Shown one piece after another: positions 23,565 to 33,821 of a DNA stretch of 64,000 bases. The DNA is from Deroplatys truncata (lineage: Eukaryota > Arthropoda > Insecta > Mantodea > Mantidae). Every line of letters starts with the position of its first letter. Position 1 is the stretch's first letter. A program made the position numbers and the translations under genes. The notes under the pieces were generated by a model. That model worked only from the letters and a program-made list of their open reading frames with translations, ran no database searches and was not told where the DNA came from. The stretch lies in contig CM060981.1 in the NCBI GenBank assembly GCA_030765065.1, forward strand, positions 228,539,152 through 228,603,151. The letters are read 5' to 3'.

Positions 23565-24700
23565 GGAAATTCACAACTACTTCAATGTGCATTCATTAAA
23601 AGCACGATTTTCAAAGTTGAAAGTTAGAGATATTTGTTGGCTTTCTGCTACTAAAATGCTCGACACCGTACAGTACTCTGCCCTAACCTTAGGAGCCTTT
23701 GGTACCAGCCGAATAGGTAGTCTCTATATAGAATCCAATGAACCTCGATTTTCCATCAGAAGGAAAAAAGTTATATATTCTTGTTGTTTACAGGGTACAA
23801 CTGCAGTTCGTTTCTACGTGTTTCTCATTAAATCATGGGCAAGCTCTGTCATAAATGAATCCCAATAGGTCTGCTTTGCTAATCGCCTTTATCAATATCT
23901 TAAGGAATTTAACACCATATTACCAGAACTAATTATCTGTTACTGTCCACATATAACACCCTGGAAGCTCAAGCTTCCATCAATTGATATTTCTAAGTCC
24001 AGAGACAGCACATTAACTCTTGATATTTATATTTTTCGAAGCATGTTTCAAGATCTCCATACATCAAATTCATATTCATTTCGGGTTTATACTGGTGGCT
24101 TTAAACTTTAACACCTGCGGTTACACAGTAGTGTGAAAGCTTCTATCACACCATGCTAAATCTACCTAAATACCTCAGCGTCTACACGTGTGAGCTATAT
24201 GCAATCAGCATTGCTCTGGAAATATCCTAGACAACACATAGCATGACTCGTTTGCCATTTTCAGAGTCTCTGAGTGCCTTTTTAGCATTACATCCCAATA
24301 ATCAAGCTTATCTGGACTCAGCCGTATCCCAGGGCATCCTCCAGAGAACTAGGATACCACACTGTGACTTCTTCGGGTATGCCTTATCTACAAGTAAACT
24401 GCATGGTGTCTAATCTCCTCGCTCTCCTCAATATCTAGCGATTTCCCATCCTCGCAAGAACCAAGCTGCTCTCACACGATTACTCGTAGTACACACCACC
24501 ATCGCCCGCTCCTACCTTATATCTCAAGATCTACCTCCACTTTATAAGTTCAGTAATTGTCCAACAGATAAGATTCTGGATTGTCATCATCAATATATGA
24601 ATGCAAGACGAGATTGTGAAGTTGGGACAACATATGACACCATCAGCAAATCCATTGTTTAAAGAAATGATACTTTAGTGCATTAAGCAAACTAAGATAC
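23565..24700 (+). pseudogene. jockey/R1-type LINE, RT tail and RNase H relic
   Basis: In several frames the plus strand shows a linker region (TPWKLKLPSIDIS), a decayed RNase H start VYTGGFK (Asp lost from the usual YTDGSK), TCELYAISIALEI matching the conserved Glu helix, and ESLSAFLALHPN matching the DSLSAL motif. Further fragments continue to about 24660. This order is characteristic of the RNase H domain of jockey, I or R1 clade LINEs. There are many stops, and the catalytic Asp of the first motif is replaced. The open frame 23563-23868 covers part of the linker only. Confidence 0.6.
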
Positions 24701-25310
24701 CACCAAATTATAATGTTGTGTGACTAATGTGCATTGTAAGTGCAATTTTATTATATGGTGGTATGTATCCTTAAGGAGTCGCGATATGACCAGCAGGTTC
24801 CAGTGACTTAAAATATATTAAAAGAAAAATGCTATTTTTATTCTAAAGGGATAATATTTCAGTGATTTTTAAGTATATAAGCAGAAGCTCCTAACTTGTT
24901 TTCGTAGTAAAAATATTTCTTCTAGAACACTATCATGGTTATGAGGTGTGACATAGGAATCGCGTGTTGTGAGCTACGGAAAGACAGCGAATCAATTGCA
25001 TGTTTCCCGGCCTCTGAAGTACTCTGTGTACCGGATATGAGCGACCCCCTCTCGTAAATCACTGCCTTGTTCCTGATGCAAAGAAGTGAGCTTCGATTAG
25101 TTCGCAGGGGGATGCGGATAAAATGAAGTACCTAAGAATAGGCCTGAAATGCAATTGGAAGAGCTGGCATAAAAGGATAATTTCAGGTTTTGGGTGTAAA
25201 GAAGAGGAAGTAATAAGATAATGACAGCTAAAATCAATATTGAAAGGCGTAATAGAAACAGGAGAAAACCAATTACTGGTGCACCGAAGAACATTAAACT
25301 CTTACCGAGC
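24700..25310. other. unassigned DNA
   Basis: No open frame or repeat landmark is recognised between the LINE relic and the SINE. Confidence 0.35.
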
Positions 25311-25850
25311 GAGATAGCTCTGTGGTAACGTGTGAGGCTCTCAATCGGAAAGTTGCGGGTTCCATTCCTTTAGGGAAGGTGATTCTGATCTTGGTTTTTT
25401 CGCTGCTTTGGCTGGTAGGCGAATGGCAGGGTGGGTTATATAATGCCTAAAAAGTACCTGTCTGAATTTCCTGTCATTTCAGTTCCTTATGTTTAAGGGT
25501 TGAAGGATCAGGCGAGTGGACGGCGGCGAGGCGTATGGCGATGGAGTTTGCCGTGGTGTTCGGTGTGTGACGAGCCCTCAGTGATATCTCTTTGTTGGGA
25601 GAAGTTGCCTTATAGGGGTTCCACCGGCATCAGTATGTAATCTGTAGATGTTATGGACCCCTTCTGCCTCCCCATATTTAGTCACCCTCTGTGTTCTTCA
25701 CTTCATTTCTTCTTCCTCCTGGAAGTTACCAGAAGGACGATAGGCCTTAAGTGCGCTTAAGTATAGAAGTCGTCCTCGACTACCTGATGACCACTAAACC
25801 TTTCACTACCGGCACAGGGTGTTCGTATTAAAGTAATTTGCAGAATGATA
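25311..25850 (+). mobile_element. long tRNA-derived SINE
   Basis: The head begins ACCGAGCGAGATAGCTCTGT (A box with one change), followed by a B box GCGGGTTCCATTCC at about 25366. A CpG-rich body with ATTTCCTGTCATTTCAGTTCC and GGCGGCGAGGCGTATGGCGA follows. Layout and length match the SINEs at 258 and 37838. The 3' edge is a guess because no duplication was found. Confidence 0.65.
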
Positions 25851-26630
25851 TTTTCATATATTTTTTTAAATTGACGTACAGACTGTATTAGAATATTAGT
25901 CTAACGAAAATGTAAGTTAAACCATGCTGTATTTAAACGGAGTTCATATTTTACTGTTTTCTTACACGACATCAGTATAAATCACAAAAACCATAAATTA
26001 CGTTTTTAGATAGCATGGTCTAAAAGAGCACACGAGCTAAAGGCTAGTGCGCTAATCTGTATTGGACCAACTTGGTTTCAAGACCAATCACATGGCATTT
26101 ACCCTTTGTATTTGCACATGTTCAATAACTCGACTTGGTTTGATTAGATTTTACTTTTCATTGTCTTTTACATGATTAATTTCTCATGGCGCTTGCATTG
26201 TCTGTTCACAATACAAATCGTCATACTTCAGTTTATCACAGTTCGTTGTAGAGTTAAACTATACGCTATATTGGCAGCTTTCTTTGATCTAAAACGTTAC
26301 TCGTTTATCTAATATACACAAAGATTAAATGGGAGAAATTATGAATTTATAAGAAGCTGAAATGGAAGTGAAATTACAGAAGCAGCAGACAGAATAACAC
26401 TAGAAGTACTTACTCAAAATATCTAGAAAGTAATATGGCATAGTAGTTATCCCTCCACTGCCTGGTTTAAAAGGCAAAACATGGTGAAAATAATTTCACT
26501 GAAAATGACTGCTAGCGAGTCAACGAAACATCAAAACATCTGACAACTCGCTTTTTTAACGTAATTTTTCTTGTTTCAAGAACAAGTTCTGAACATGATA
26601 TCTGTTAGTTTTAGGAATCAATATAATATT
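25850..26630. other. unassigned AT-rich DNA
   Basis: No gene or repeat landmark is seen. A tRNA-like patch near 26030-26100 (GAGCTAAAGGCTAGTGCG, GGTTTCAAGACC) is too weak to call. Confidence 0.3.
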
Positions 26631-26633
26631 ACC

Positions 26634-27012
26634 GAGCGGGATGGCTCAGGCGATAACGTTTGCAGCCCGCATTCGGTAGGTTCCGGGTTCACATCCCGAC
26701 CAATCTGTCTGAGGGTTTCCGTGGTTTCTCTCAGCCGCTAAGGTAAATACCGGATTAGATTTATAATACCACGACCCAAAGTTCCACCTTAAGTCTAAAA
26801 CAATAGTAAAAATGAAAAATAGGTGATAATAGCGAATGCTGTGACATCTATCCACATACAATAAAAGCAGGTAGACTGGACGGCACTCTAAAGCCATTTG
26901 CATGGCACGAAGGAGAAGATACAGTTGCTATGCACTAACGTCTCTGTGGACACGTGACGAAGCAAGACGGTATGGTTACAGGGATGGGACCTAGAAGACT
27001 AATTGTCCCCTT
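26634..27012 (+). mobile_element. tRNA-derived SINE, family 1, 3'-truncated
   Basis: The head is ACCGAGCGGGATGGCTCAGG with B box GTTCCGGGTTCACATCCC. The body includes GTGGTTTCTCTCAGCCGCTAAGG (broken here for length), TAATACCACGACCCAAAG, GTAGACTGGACGGCACTC and GGACACGTGACGAAGCA. The same body appears at 28072-28315, 36917-37519 and 54736-55253. The 3' terminal CGACGTAAAATA segment of those copies is missing here. Confidence 0.75.
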
Positions 27013-28070
27013 TTCTATGAAGAAGTTTCTTTCTTACGTTATTTTTACCACGCTTTGGGCGTCAATTTGAAGTAGGTTGTATTGTTATTTATTAGCACCA
27101 CGTATGGATGCCAATTTGAGAGAAGATGTATTACATTTCAACTGTTGGGGAGCCAACTTGTAGTAGTTGCAACCGCACGTATAGTAAACAGTTTCCGGCA
27201 GCCTTCGCCCCAAATGTACTTTCAGGTGCCCTTTGCCCCAAGTTTAAAAAAAATAAATTTTTTAATTTGATTGTTTCCTTAAGTATTAAATATTTATCTT
27301 TGCCTCGGCTGCGTCAGTATTATTGTTAAAGACATGGGAGTCTTGGCAGGGTTGTGATGCGACAAGAATGTAGTCTTACACAGATTTTAAGTTTTAATTC
27401 ACTCCTTTTTATTAAGCCTTGACACAAATTAAATAGCACTTCACTGATATCGAGAGCTGTGAGATTCTTTTGTTTAATACTTGCACTTTTTAACACGAAT
27501 ACTATTTTCGCCTCACACGAATACGTAATTAATTTCTCGAGGTTACATCTTGCGTCTGGTTATAAGCACTGCCTAGAAGCAACACGTCTGGTTATGGGCA
27601 CTGTTTTGGAGGCAGCTGAATTTATTTCAACCGTCTAAACTTGTAAATTTCTGTATTTCAAGTCTCTGATTGGCTAATCCTACTCTAATAGAATACCTTC
27701 ATTTAACTAAAGCTTTTTCTGGTTGTTGATTGGCTATTTTATAAACTGTCACTAAAATTACATTTTTATTACTCCAAGAATCACAAGTAGTACTGTTAAA
27801 CTTTCTTACGCATTATTGACTCAAGGTTACCTCATTGTTAGCAACTTTTAACTTATTATTCTCACAGCTCCTACATTATTAAACGATGTAACATATTCAT
27901 ATAAAATTATTACACATGGGTACAATAATATAAGCATATGCAGTGACTGTTAATACATTTTACAAATTATTATGTACACATATTGCTTAAAGGTGGGCTG
28001 TTACTGAATTTATATAATCAGACTGAAATTATTTAACTGTTAAAAATACTGCCTCATCTATTCGCTGACA
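27013..28070. other. unassigned DNA with promoter-like patch
   Basis: About 27040-27180 contains three imperfect ~48-bp units centred on TGGGCGTCAATTTG, TGGATGCCAATTTG and TGGGGAGCCAACTTG. Near 27665-27745 two GATTGGCT (inverted CCAAT) boxes precede TTTTATAAAC. This could be the U3 region of a decayed LTR or a promoter, but no duplication or transcript evidence supports either. Confidence 0.3.
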
Positions 28071-28071
28071 A

Positions 28072-28315
28072 TGAAAGCAGGTTGACTGGTCGGCACCCTA
28101 ATGCCATCTGCACGGCACGAAGCAGAAGATACAATTGCTATGCACTAAGGTCTCTAAGGACACGTGACGAAGCGAGCTGGTATGGTTACAGGGATGAGAC
28201 CTAGAAGGCTAACTGTCCGGCACACATCGATCCACGAGTTATCTACTAACAGATCGTTGCGATATGATCATGTAGTTATAACGACGTAAAATAGGGTGAT
28301 AAATAAATAAATGTA
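28072..28315 (+). mobile_element. tRNA-derived SINE, family 1, 5'-truncated
   Basis: This lacks the tRNA head and starts within the body (AATGAAAGCAGGTTGACTGG). It continues through GGACACGTGACGAAGC and the 3' segment GATATGATCATGTAGTTATA, then CGACGTAAAATA and a GATAAATAAATAAATG tail. It shows the true 3' end of the family. Confidence 0.75.
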
Positions 28316-28384
28316 ATATTATTGATATTTTACAAATTTGAGCGTCTCTAAAAATAGTATATACCGCACGTGTTAAAAGTGGTT

Positions 28385-28891
28385 TTATTTTGCTCGTAAG
28401 ATTGCGAAACGAAAGCAAACATTCCTACTCGGAAAATAAACACTGCTCTTACTTCTTATATCATAATTTCCTATTATACAGCTTTTATGAGCTCTGTCAC
28501 AACCAATAATCGTATGAGGAGATATATTTTCCTGTTGCACTGAACATAAAAACATTTTTATTCCTTTTCTTCTAAGACATTTCACACATCTCCTAGCACT
28601 GTTTGCGTCCCTCTTCGCTCCCTTGGGATGATTTATTCTGCTTTGCCCTTTAGCTAATGATCCTGCATTCTCACCTTCCCCCACTGTCATTTTGGAGACC
28701 TTCCTCTTGATGGATTGCGGCAGATGTGGCACTGTTGTCCTTTTGTGAATGGTCAGCGTAATTAGCCTTACAGTAGCTTCAAGAAGAAATTTCCTTCTTA
28801 CGGTGGTATTGTGTGTATTATGTTGGGATATGTTACGTGGGCATTTATTCCACCTAAATCTAACAGATAAATAAATATAACACTTGGTCAT
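28385..28891 (-). pseudogene. possible piggyBac transposase C-terminal fragment
   Basis: A 168-codon open frame on the minus strand. It has RRKFLLEATVRLI near residue 32, then VPHLPQSIKRKV, a charged linker, and RRCVKCLRRKGIKM near residue 100. The order of (R)KFLLEL-like helix, LP-rich linker and Cys-rich end resembles the C-terminus of piggyBac-type transposases. The later Cys and His residues do not match the usual ring-like spacing well. No DDD catalytic core or TTAA-flanked ends were found. It could instead be a chance frame. Confidence 0.35.
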
Positions 28892-29228
28892 TATCTAGTT
28901 TTTCTTACTACGAAATATGTGACACGTTCTATCCAATGTGTCAAACCCTGATAAATGAAAATGTACAATATAATTACCTCAGATTTCTTTCTGTGTCCAG
29001 TAATAGAATTAATTTTGCCATTTAAGTGCAATGATGGAAGCCGGAAATTTTCTGATGGTACATAACCACGACTGTGGTATATTTTTGAAATCTGAAAATA
29101 CTGCTCCTTACTTCTTTGTTATTTCACATTTACAAATCAATGAGGAAACTCCTTTTTATCTTAGTACTTTCAGTTACAACAATTTATTTTCTTTTAGTTG
29201 TTTTGCTGAACTAGCCGAAAAGCAATTA

Positions 29229-29425
29229 TTGCCCACCTCCGTGGTGTGGCGGTAGCGAGGCTACCTCAAGTTCGAAAGGTCCCGCAATTCGGTTTGGGGA
29301 AGTTACCGGGATAAGTTGATGTCAGATAACTCTTAGCTCTAAGGACCCCGGGCTCGTTTGAGTATCATTTCACCCATTGCATTAATTCATTGTTCGATAT
29401 GGGCTACCAGAGTAAACGACGTTAA
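29229..29425 (+). mobile_element. short tRNA-derived SINE
   Basis: The head CCACCTCCGTGGTGTGGCGG contains an A-box-like TGTGGCGGTAGCGAGG and a degraded B box near 29272. The body AGGACCCCGGGCTCGTTTGA and the end ACGACGTTAAATTAAAAAT are typical of insect tRNA SINEs ending near AT-rich tails. Its 3' end abuts the next repeat copy. Confidence 0.55.
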
Positions 29426-29436
29426 ATTAAAAATAT

Positions 29437-30250
29437 TTGTTGTGATACATTCACATGACTTTCTCTACCCACTATTGTTTATTAGTGAGTATACAAACTA
29501 TTCTTCATAAAGCTTATTTTTCTGTCTATTACATTTTAGCTCAAATAAATCATTGCAGAAATAGCTACAATAGACATTTCGTTATGGATACAAAGATACT
29601 GTTTGCATGCAATAGCGAAAAGCAACTGAATGTTGAAAGGACTTTAAAGAATGACCAAAAAAAAAAAAAACTCGGTTAATAATACCGTTTAATAGCGGAC
29701 ATCTCAGAAATGACATATGCCACAAGAAAAACTTACTTGAAATAAATTGTGTGTTTTAAACAGATCTACATTTTTCATAGTACGTATTCGTCTATCGCGT
29801 AACGTTTACAAGTTAGACAAGATTATACAGAATTCCTTTCGAATTAATAGGATTTCAAAGGCTATTCCCAGAAAATTCAAGATATACATTTTATTTTCCA
29901 TGTAAATATATTTAATATATGGTATTTTAATCAAAATTATTAGAGCCATTTTTTTGAAAATCATTTTTTTAAACAATTTGCATGCGAAGGGTAGTTGGTG
30001 TGGGGGATTATCTTGAAAATCGTGTCGCAACTTTGGAAGGTATTGAACTTATATATCAATTTTATATTTATCTGAATTTTCGTTTTTAAATTACGTGGTT
30101 CACAGACACGCACATGGACCTTTTTATAAAATGCCTCTTTTTGGATTCAGGGGCCTCAAAACATGTATTTCTGGTTAAATCTCGATATCGTACTTTTGGG
30201 TGGAATACAATACTTATCCTGTATACTTTACGTAGTAGAGCAAGTAAAAA
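29437..30250 (+). repeat. ACTTTCTCTAC-family repeat, full length
   Basis: It starts TTGTGATACATTCACATGAC, then TTTCTCTACC. It passes GAAATAGCTACAATAGAC, GGTAGTTGGTGTGGGGGATT, AATTACGTGGTTCACAGACA and GGGGCCTCAAAACATG. It ends CTTTACGTAGTAGAGCAAGT at about 30245. The central CA tract is only ACACGCACA here. No coding potential is shared across copies. Confidence 0.75.
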
Positions 30251-30733
30251 TTAACTTTTGTGGTGTTACTTTTGACGAATTTGACATATTGAATGATGCA
30301 TCTGGTTGCCTTCAAATGTAGCCAGATCTTATGAAGTTTTTACATTGAAAAGAATAAATATTTGGCCGGCCTGCTGGGTCTGTATTAGCATAAATTGTAT
30401 CTGCCACTGAAGTGCACTAAATGCTCATCGGTTGTATATTCCTATACCTTACAAATACTAACAGTTGCAAGTTACTCAGTTTCCTTCTATTCGCCTGTTT
30501 CGATCATCATCCAAGTCTTACGTGTACCGAAAACATTACTAGTCGAATCCAAATTCATAGATACTCCACAGATACCTTGTCTTCAGACGATGTCCACGTA
30601 CACTATGTGATCAAAAGTATCCGGACCCCTCACAAACATACGTTTTTCAACTTAGGTGCTTTGTGCTGCCACCTACTGCCTGGTACTCATTATCCGCGAC
30701 CTCAGTAGTCATTAGACATCGTGAAACAGCAGA

Positions 30734-31634
30734 ATGGGACGCTCCGCAGAACTCACGGACTTCGAACGTGGTCAGAAGATTGCGTATCACTTGTGTCAGA
30801 AGTCTGTATGCGAGATTTCCACACTCCTAAACATCCCTAGGTGCTCTGTTTCTGATGTGATAGTGAAGTGGAAACGTGAAGGGGCATGTACAGCACAAAA
30901 GTGTACAGGCCAACCTCGTCTGTTGACTGACAGAGACCAACGACATTTGAAGAGGGTCGTAAAGAGTATTAGGCAGACATCTATCCAGACAATCACGCAG
31001 GAGTACCAGGAGGCGTGATGAGGTGAGAAACCTTGGATTCCATGGTTGAGCGGCTGCTCATAAGCCACACATCACGCAGGGAAATGCCAAACGACGACCT
31101 CGCTTGGTGTAAGGAGCGTCAACATTACATGACTGAAAAGTGTCAAAACGTTGTGTGGAGTAACGAATCACGGTACACAATGTGGCGATCCGATGGCAGG
31201 GTGTGGGTATGTCGAATGCCCGGTGAACGTCATCTCCCAACGTGTTAGTGCCAACAGTGAAATTTGGAGGTGGTGGTGTTATGGTGTGGTCGTATTTTTC
31301 TTGTTGTTTTGCGTGGCATGACCACAGCGCAGACCTACATTGATATTTTAAGCACCTTCTTGCTTCCCACTGTTGAAGAGCAATTCGGGGATGGCGATTG
31401 CATCTTTCAACACAATCGAACACCTGTTCATACTGCACGGGCTGTGGCGGATTGGTTACACGACAATAACATCCTTGTAATAGACTGGCCTGCACAGAGT
31501 CCTAATGTGTCACTCTGTGAAGAATGGGCTGCCATTCCCCAAGAAACCTTCCAGCACCTGATTGAAAGTATGCCTGCTAGAGTGAATGCTGTTATCAAGG
31601 CTAAGGGAGGCCAACACCATATTGACTTCCAGCA
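30734..31634 (+). pseudogene. Tc1 transposase pseudogene, catalytic Glu deleted
   Basis: It starts MGRSAELTDFERGQKIAYH. An HTH and a GRPR-like stretch (TGQPRLLTDRDQRHLKR) follow. A stop ends the first frame at 31018. The second part (31033-31248) has VVWSNESRYTMW, where the first catalytic Asp is now Asn. The third (31264-) has FQHNRTPVHTA, where the second Asp is also Asn. After WPAQSPNV the sequence jumps to CEEWAAIPQET, so the segment holding NPIEHLWD and about 30 following residues is missing. All three catalytic positions are therefore lost, and the 3' end is cut by the LTR. Compared with the copy at 8572-9589, this one is more broken catalytically. Confidence 0.88.
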
Positions 31635-32333
31635 TGAAAGGGGATATATTATACATATATATGAATTGTACATATGAAAGGGGAACCATACATATAAGAA
31701 TTGTACAGTAATAATTTAATTCACTAAGATGTTAAAATATTCAACATCTAACATTTGTACAGAGCTGATTGTAAGAAACGGGCGAGCTAGCAGAATTCCA
31801 AGAAAGCATAATCCTAAGTAGAGCGTACCTTTCACCAAGCCAACAGGCAGGGAATCGGTAACGGTACGGAGGAATATATAGAGAAAAGAAAGAGACGGAG
31901 ATATGGAACTGCCTCCACAACGCTACAAGATGGCGCTTAAGCGCACAGATCTGAAGCCACACATTCTCATACATGTTAAGATAACGCGATCTGAGGACCA
32001 GTAGAAAACTTGATTACATTTTTAAACGCAGAGTTGAGCGTCACTAGGCTCCCTTATATAAGGGCAGGCAAGGCCTCAGAGCCCACTCTGCTAGCCGCTC
32101 ATAATTATTTCAATAGTGAATAAACTTCATTTATTAAGGGAAAGTTGCAGTGTATTTCTTAAACTTCCCTCACCCACTATAACCTGAGAATTAATAATTA
32201 GATATAGTTAGGAATGGAATACGCAACGACCGACGAGCAGCAATAGCCGAGGAAGAACACTGCAGAAGACCACAACAACCCAGGAACGACTATTTCCCGC
32301 TGCAAATCTCGCCCAAGGACTATTTCCCGCACA
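31635..32333 (+). mobile_element. solo LTR nested in Tc1, AGCA duplication
   Basis: Comparison with the other Tc1 copy gives exact boundaries: the insert begins TGAAAGGGGATAT and ends TTTCCCGCACA. AGCA is duplicated at 31631-31634 and 32334-32337. TG...CA ends with a 4-bp duplication indicate a gypsy-type LTR. It contains a TATA box (TATATAAG, 32055-32062), an AATAAA at 32119-32124 in the proper order for plus-strand R/U5, a short duplicated GACTATTTCCCGC near the 3' end (32288 and 32318), and a repeated ATGAAAGGGG at the 5' end. No internal retroelement genes remain. Confidence 0.88.
32055..32062 (+). promoter_or_regulatory. LTR TATA box
   Basis: TATATAAG lies about 420 bp into the solo LTR and about 60 bp before an AATAAA, as expected for the LTR's RNA polymerase II promoter. 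Confidence 0.5.
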
Positions 32334-32412
32334 AGCATTACCGATGGAAGGCGCCACGAACTTGTACGTCATTTTCAGTCAGGTGTCCGGATACTTTTGA
32401 TCACGTAGTGTA

Positions 32413-32823
32413 TAAAACCCCGCTAGGAACAATAATCCAATGAAAGCCTTATTTTTGCCACGCCAGGTTCTTTGTTCGCTGGAATAATTCCCGAAATCCT
32501 TCTGACGCAGACAATAGTGCATTCAGTCATGTTTTACAACATATATTTACAGAACAAGAGAACAAATTAGAGATGTTTTAGCATGCTTTTGTAGCTTGTT
32601 TTACATCGGGAACACAGAAATAATGTTCTAGTATCTTGATCTAAATTTGAGAATGGAGGAGCTTTGAACCGTTTCTTCTCTCTCCAATATAAAAACCATT
32701 TCCGTCACTGTCATTATTCTTCTCCCATATCGTCTCTTTCTTATCGCTGACATGTCACAGCTCTTGTCAGTCATCTGAAGATTTATCAAATATTCCCTCA
32801 TCTTCTTCTGAAGCTTCTCTGAG
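32413..32823. other. unassigned DNA
   Basis: No repeat or gene is recognised between the Tc1 element and the next repeat copy. Confidence 0.35.
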
Positions 32824-32993
32824 ACTTTTACTTTCTCTACCACGTATAGTAAGTAGGGGAAGTAGAGTGAAATACTGCTCTACCCAAAAAATTCGATACC
32901 GAGGTTTAACCGGAATTGTATGCTTTGAGGTCCCTTAATCCCAATAAAGTATCTTGGAAACACGTCCGATTATGCGTCTGTCAATCTTGAACA

Positions 32994-33347
32994 TTCATTC
33001 ATTATCTGCTTACCCTCCTCTTATGTAGGACTTACACCCCCAGGACTTACAGACGGGTCCCTGGGATCAGAGACCCGTCGAGGAGCAGACACTGATGAAT
33101 CAGACAGAATATCCAGGGTGGGTGATGAGCCCGATGCCTGGTATGGGATGAAGGAAGTAGATGAAACGAAATGTTGGTGAAATGGATGAAAGGAAAGGTG
33201 ATGATGGGGGAAACTGGAGAACCTGGAGAAAACCCGCTCAGTCGCCGCTTCGTCCACCACAAATCCCACATGCAGGTCCCTGGGATTGAACCCCGGCCGC
33301 CTCGGTGGAAGGCGAGCGGTCTAACCACTCGGCCACGGCGCCGCCAG
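32994..33347 (-). mobile_element. tRNA-derived SINE inserted in a repeat, 9-bp TSD
   Basis: The minus-strand head CGCCGTGGCCGAGTGGTTAG and B box GGGGTTCAATCCC are excellent Pol III boxes and look like a tRNA of the Ser/Leu type. The body contains GGGTTTTCTCCAGGTTCTCC. The tail is an AATG repeat. TCTTGAACA is duplicated at 32985-32993 and 33348-33356. The tRNA similarity is confined to the head, so this is not a tRNA gene. Confidence 0.85.
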
Positions 33348-33821
33348 TCTTGAACAGCATAACTAAAAAATGAAAAGTTGGATTAATACCAGGCCTAGTA
33401 TTTGAGTTTAGTATCTTCAAAGAATGCGATACGAAGATTTTCAAGAAAATGCCCTCACGCCAGACTATCCTTTGCGTTGAACATTTTTATAAAATGTTGG
33501 TTTTCTCTAGCTCTAGAAATTTTGATTAAACTATCATATGTTTAAAATATTTTTATGGAAAATGAAATGTACATCTTGAATTTTCTGGGAATGTCCCTAT
33601 AAGTCCTCTTCATTCTGGATAACTTTCGCATAACTGGTAAACCGTAAGAGATAGACAAAGTTTTAATACTACAAAAATGTATATCTCGTTAAAACTCATT
33701 TTTTGTGTTGTGACCATTTCCGAAATATTCCTTGTTATTTGTTTGAATTTTCCAATACTCCCACTTTTTCTCAAATGGGAATTCGTTATTCATTTTTATA
33801 CCCATGGCGTAGGGTAGGTCG

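Larger units (their letters stand above)
30601..32410 (+). mobile_element. Tc1-like transposon with nested solo LTR
   Basis: The left end CACTATGTGATCAAAAGTAT and the right end (minus strand CACTACGTGATCAAAAGTAT) are near-perfect inverted repeats continuing into CCGGAC. Both are flanked by TA (30599-30600 and 32411-32412). The 1810-bp span equals a normal Tc1 plus a 699-bp insert at 31635-32333, minus a deletion of about 0.1 kb in the gene. It is the same family as 8490-9722 but in the opposite orientation. Confidence 0.92.

Noticed and set aside
33285-33347. tRNA gene with good A and B boxes
   Set aside because: It is the head of a SINE with a body, an AATG tail and a 9-bp target duplication, so it is not an independent tRNA gene. 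The same applies to the other tRNA-like heads (258, 26634, 37450).
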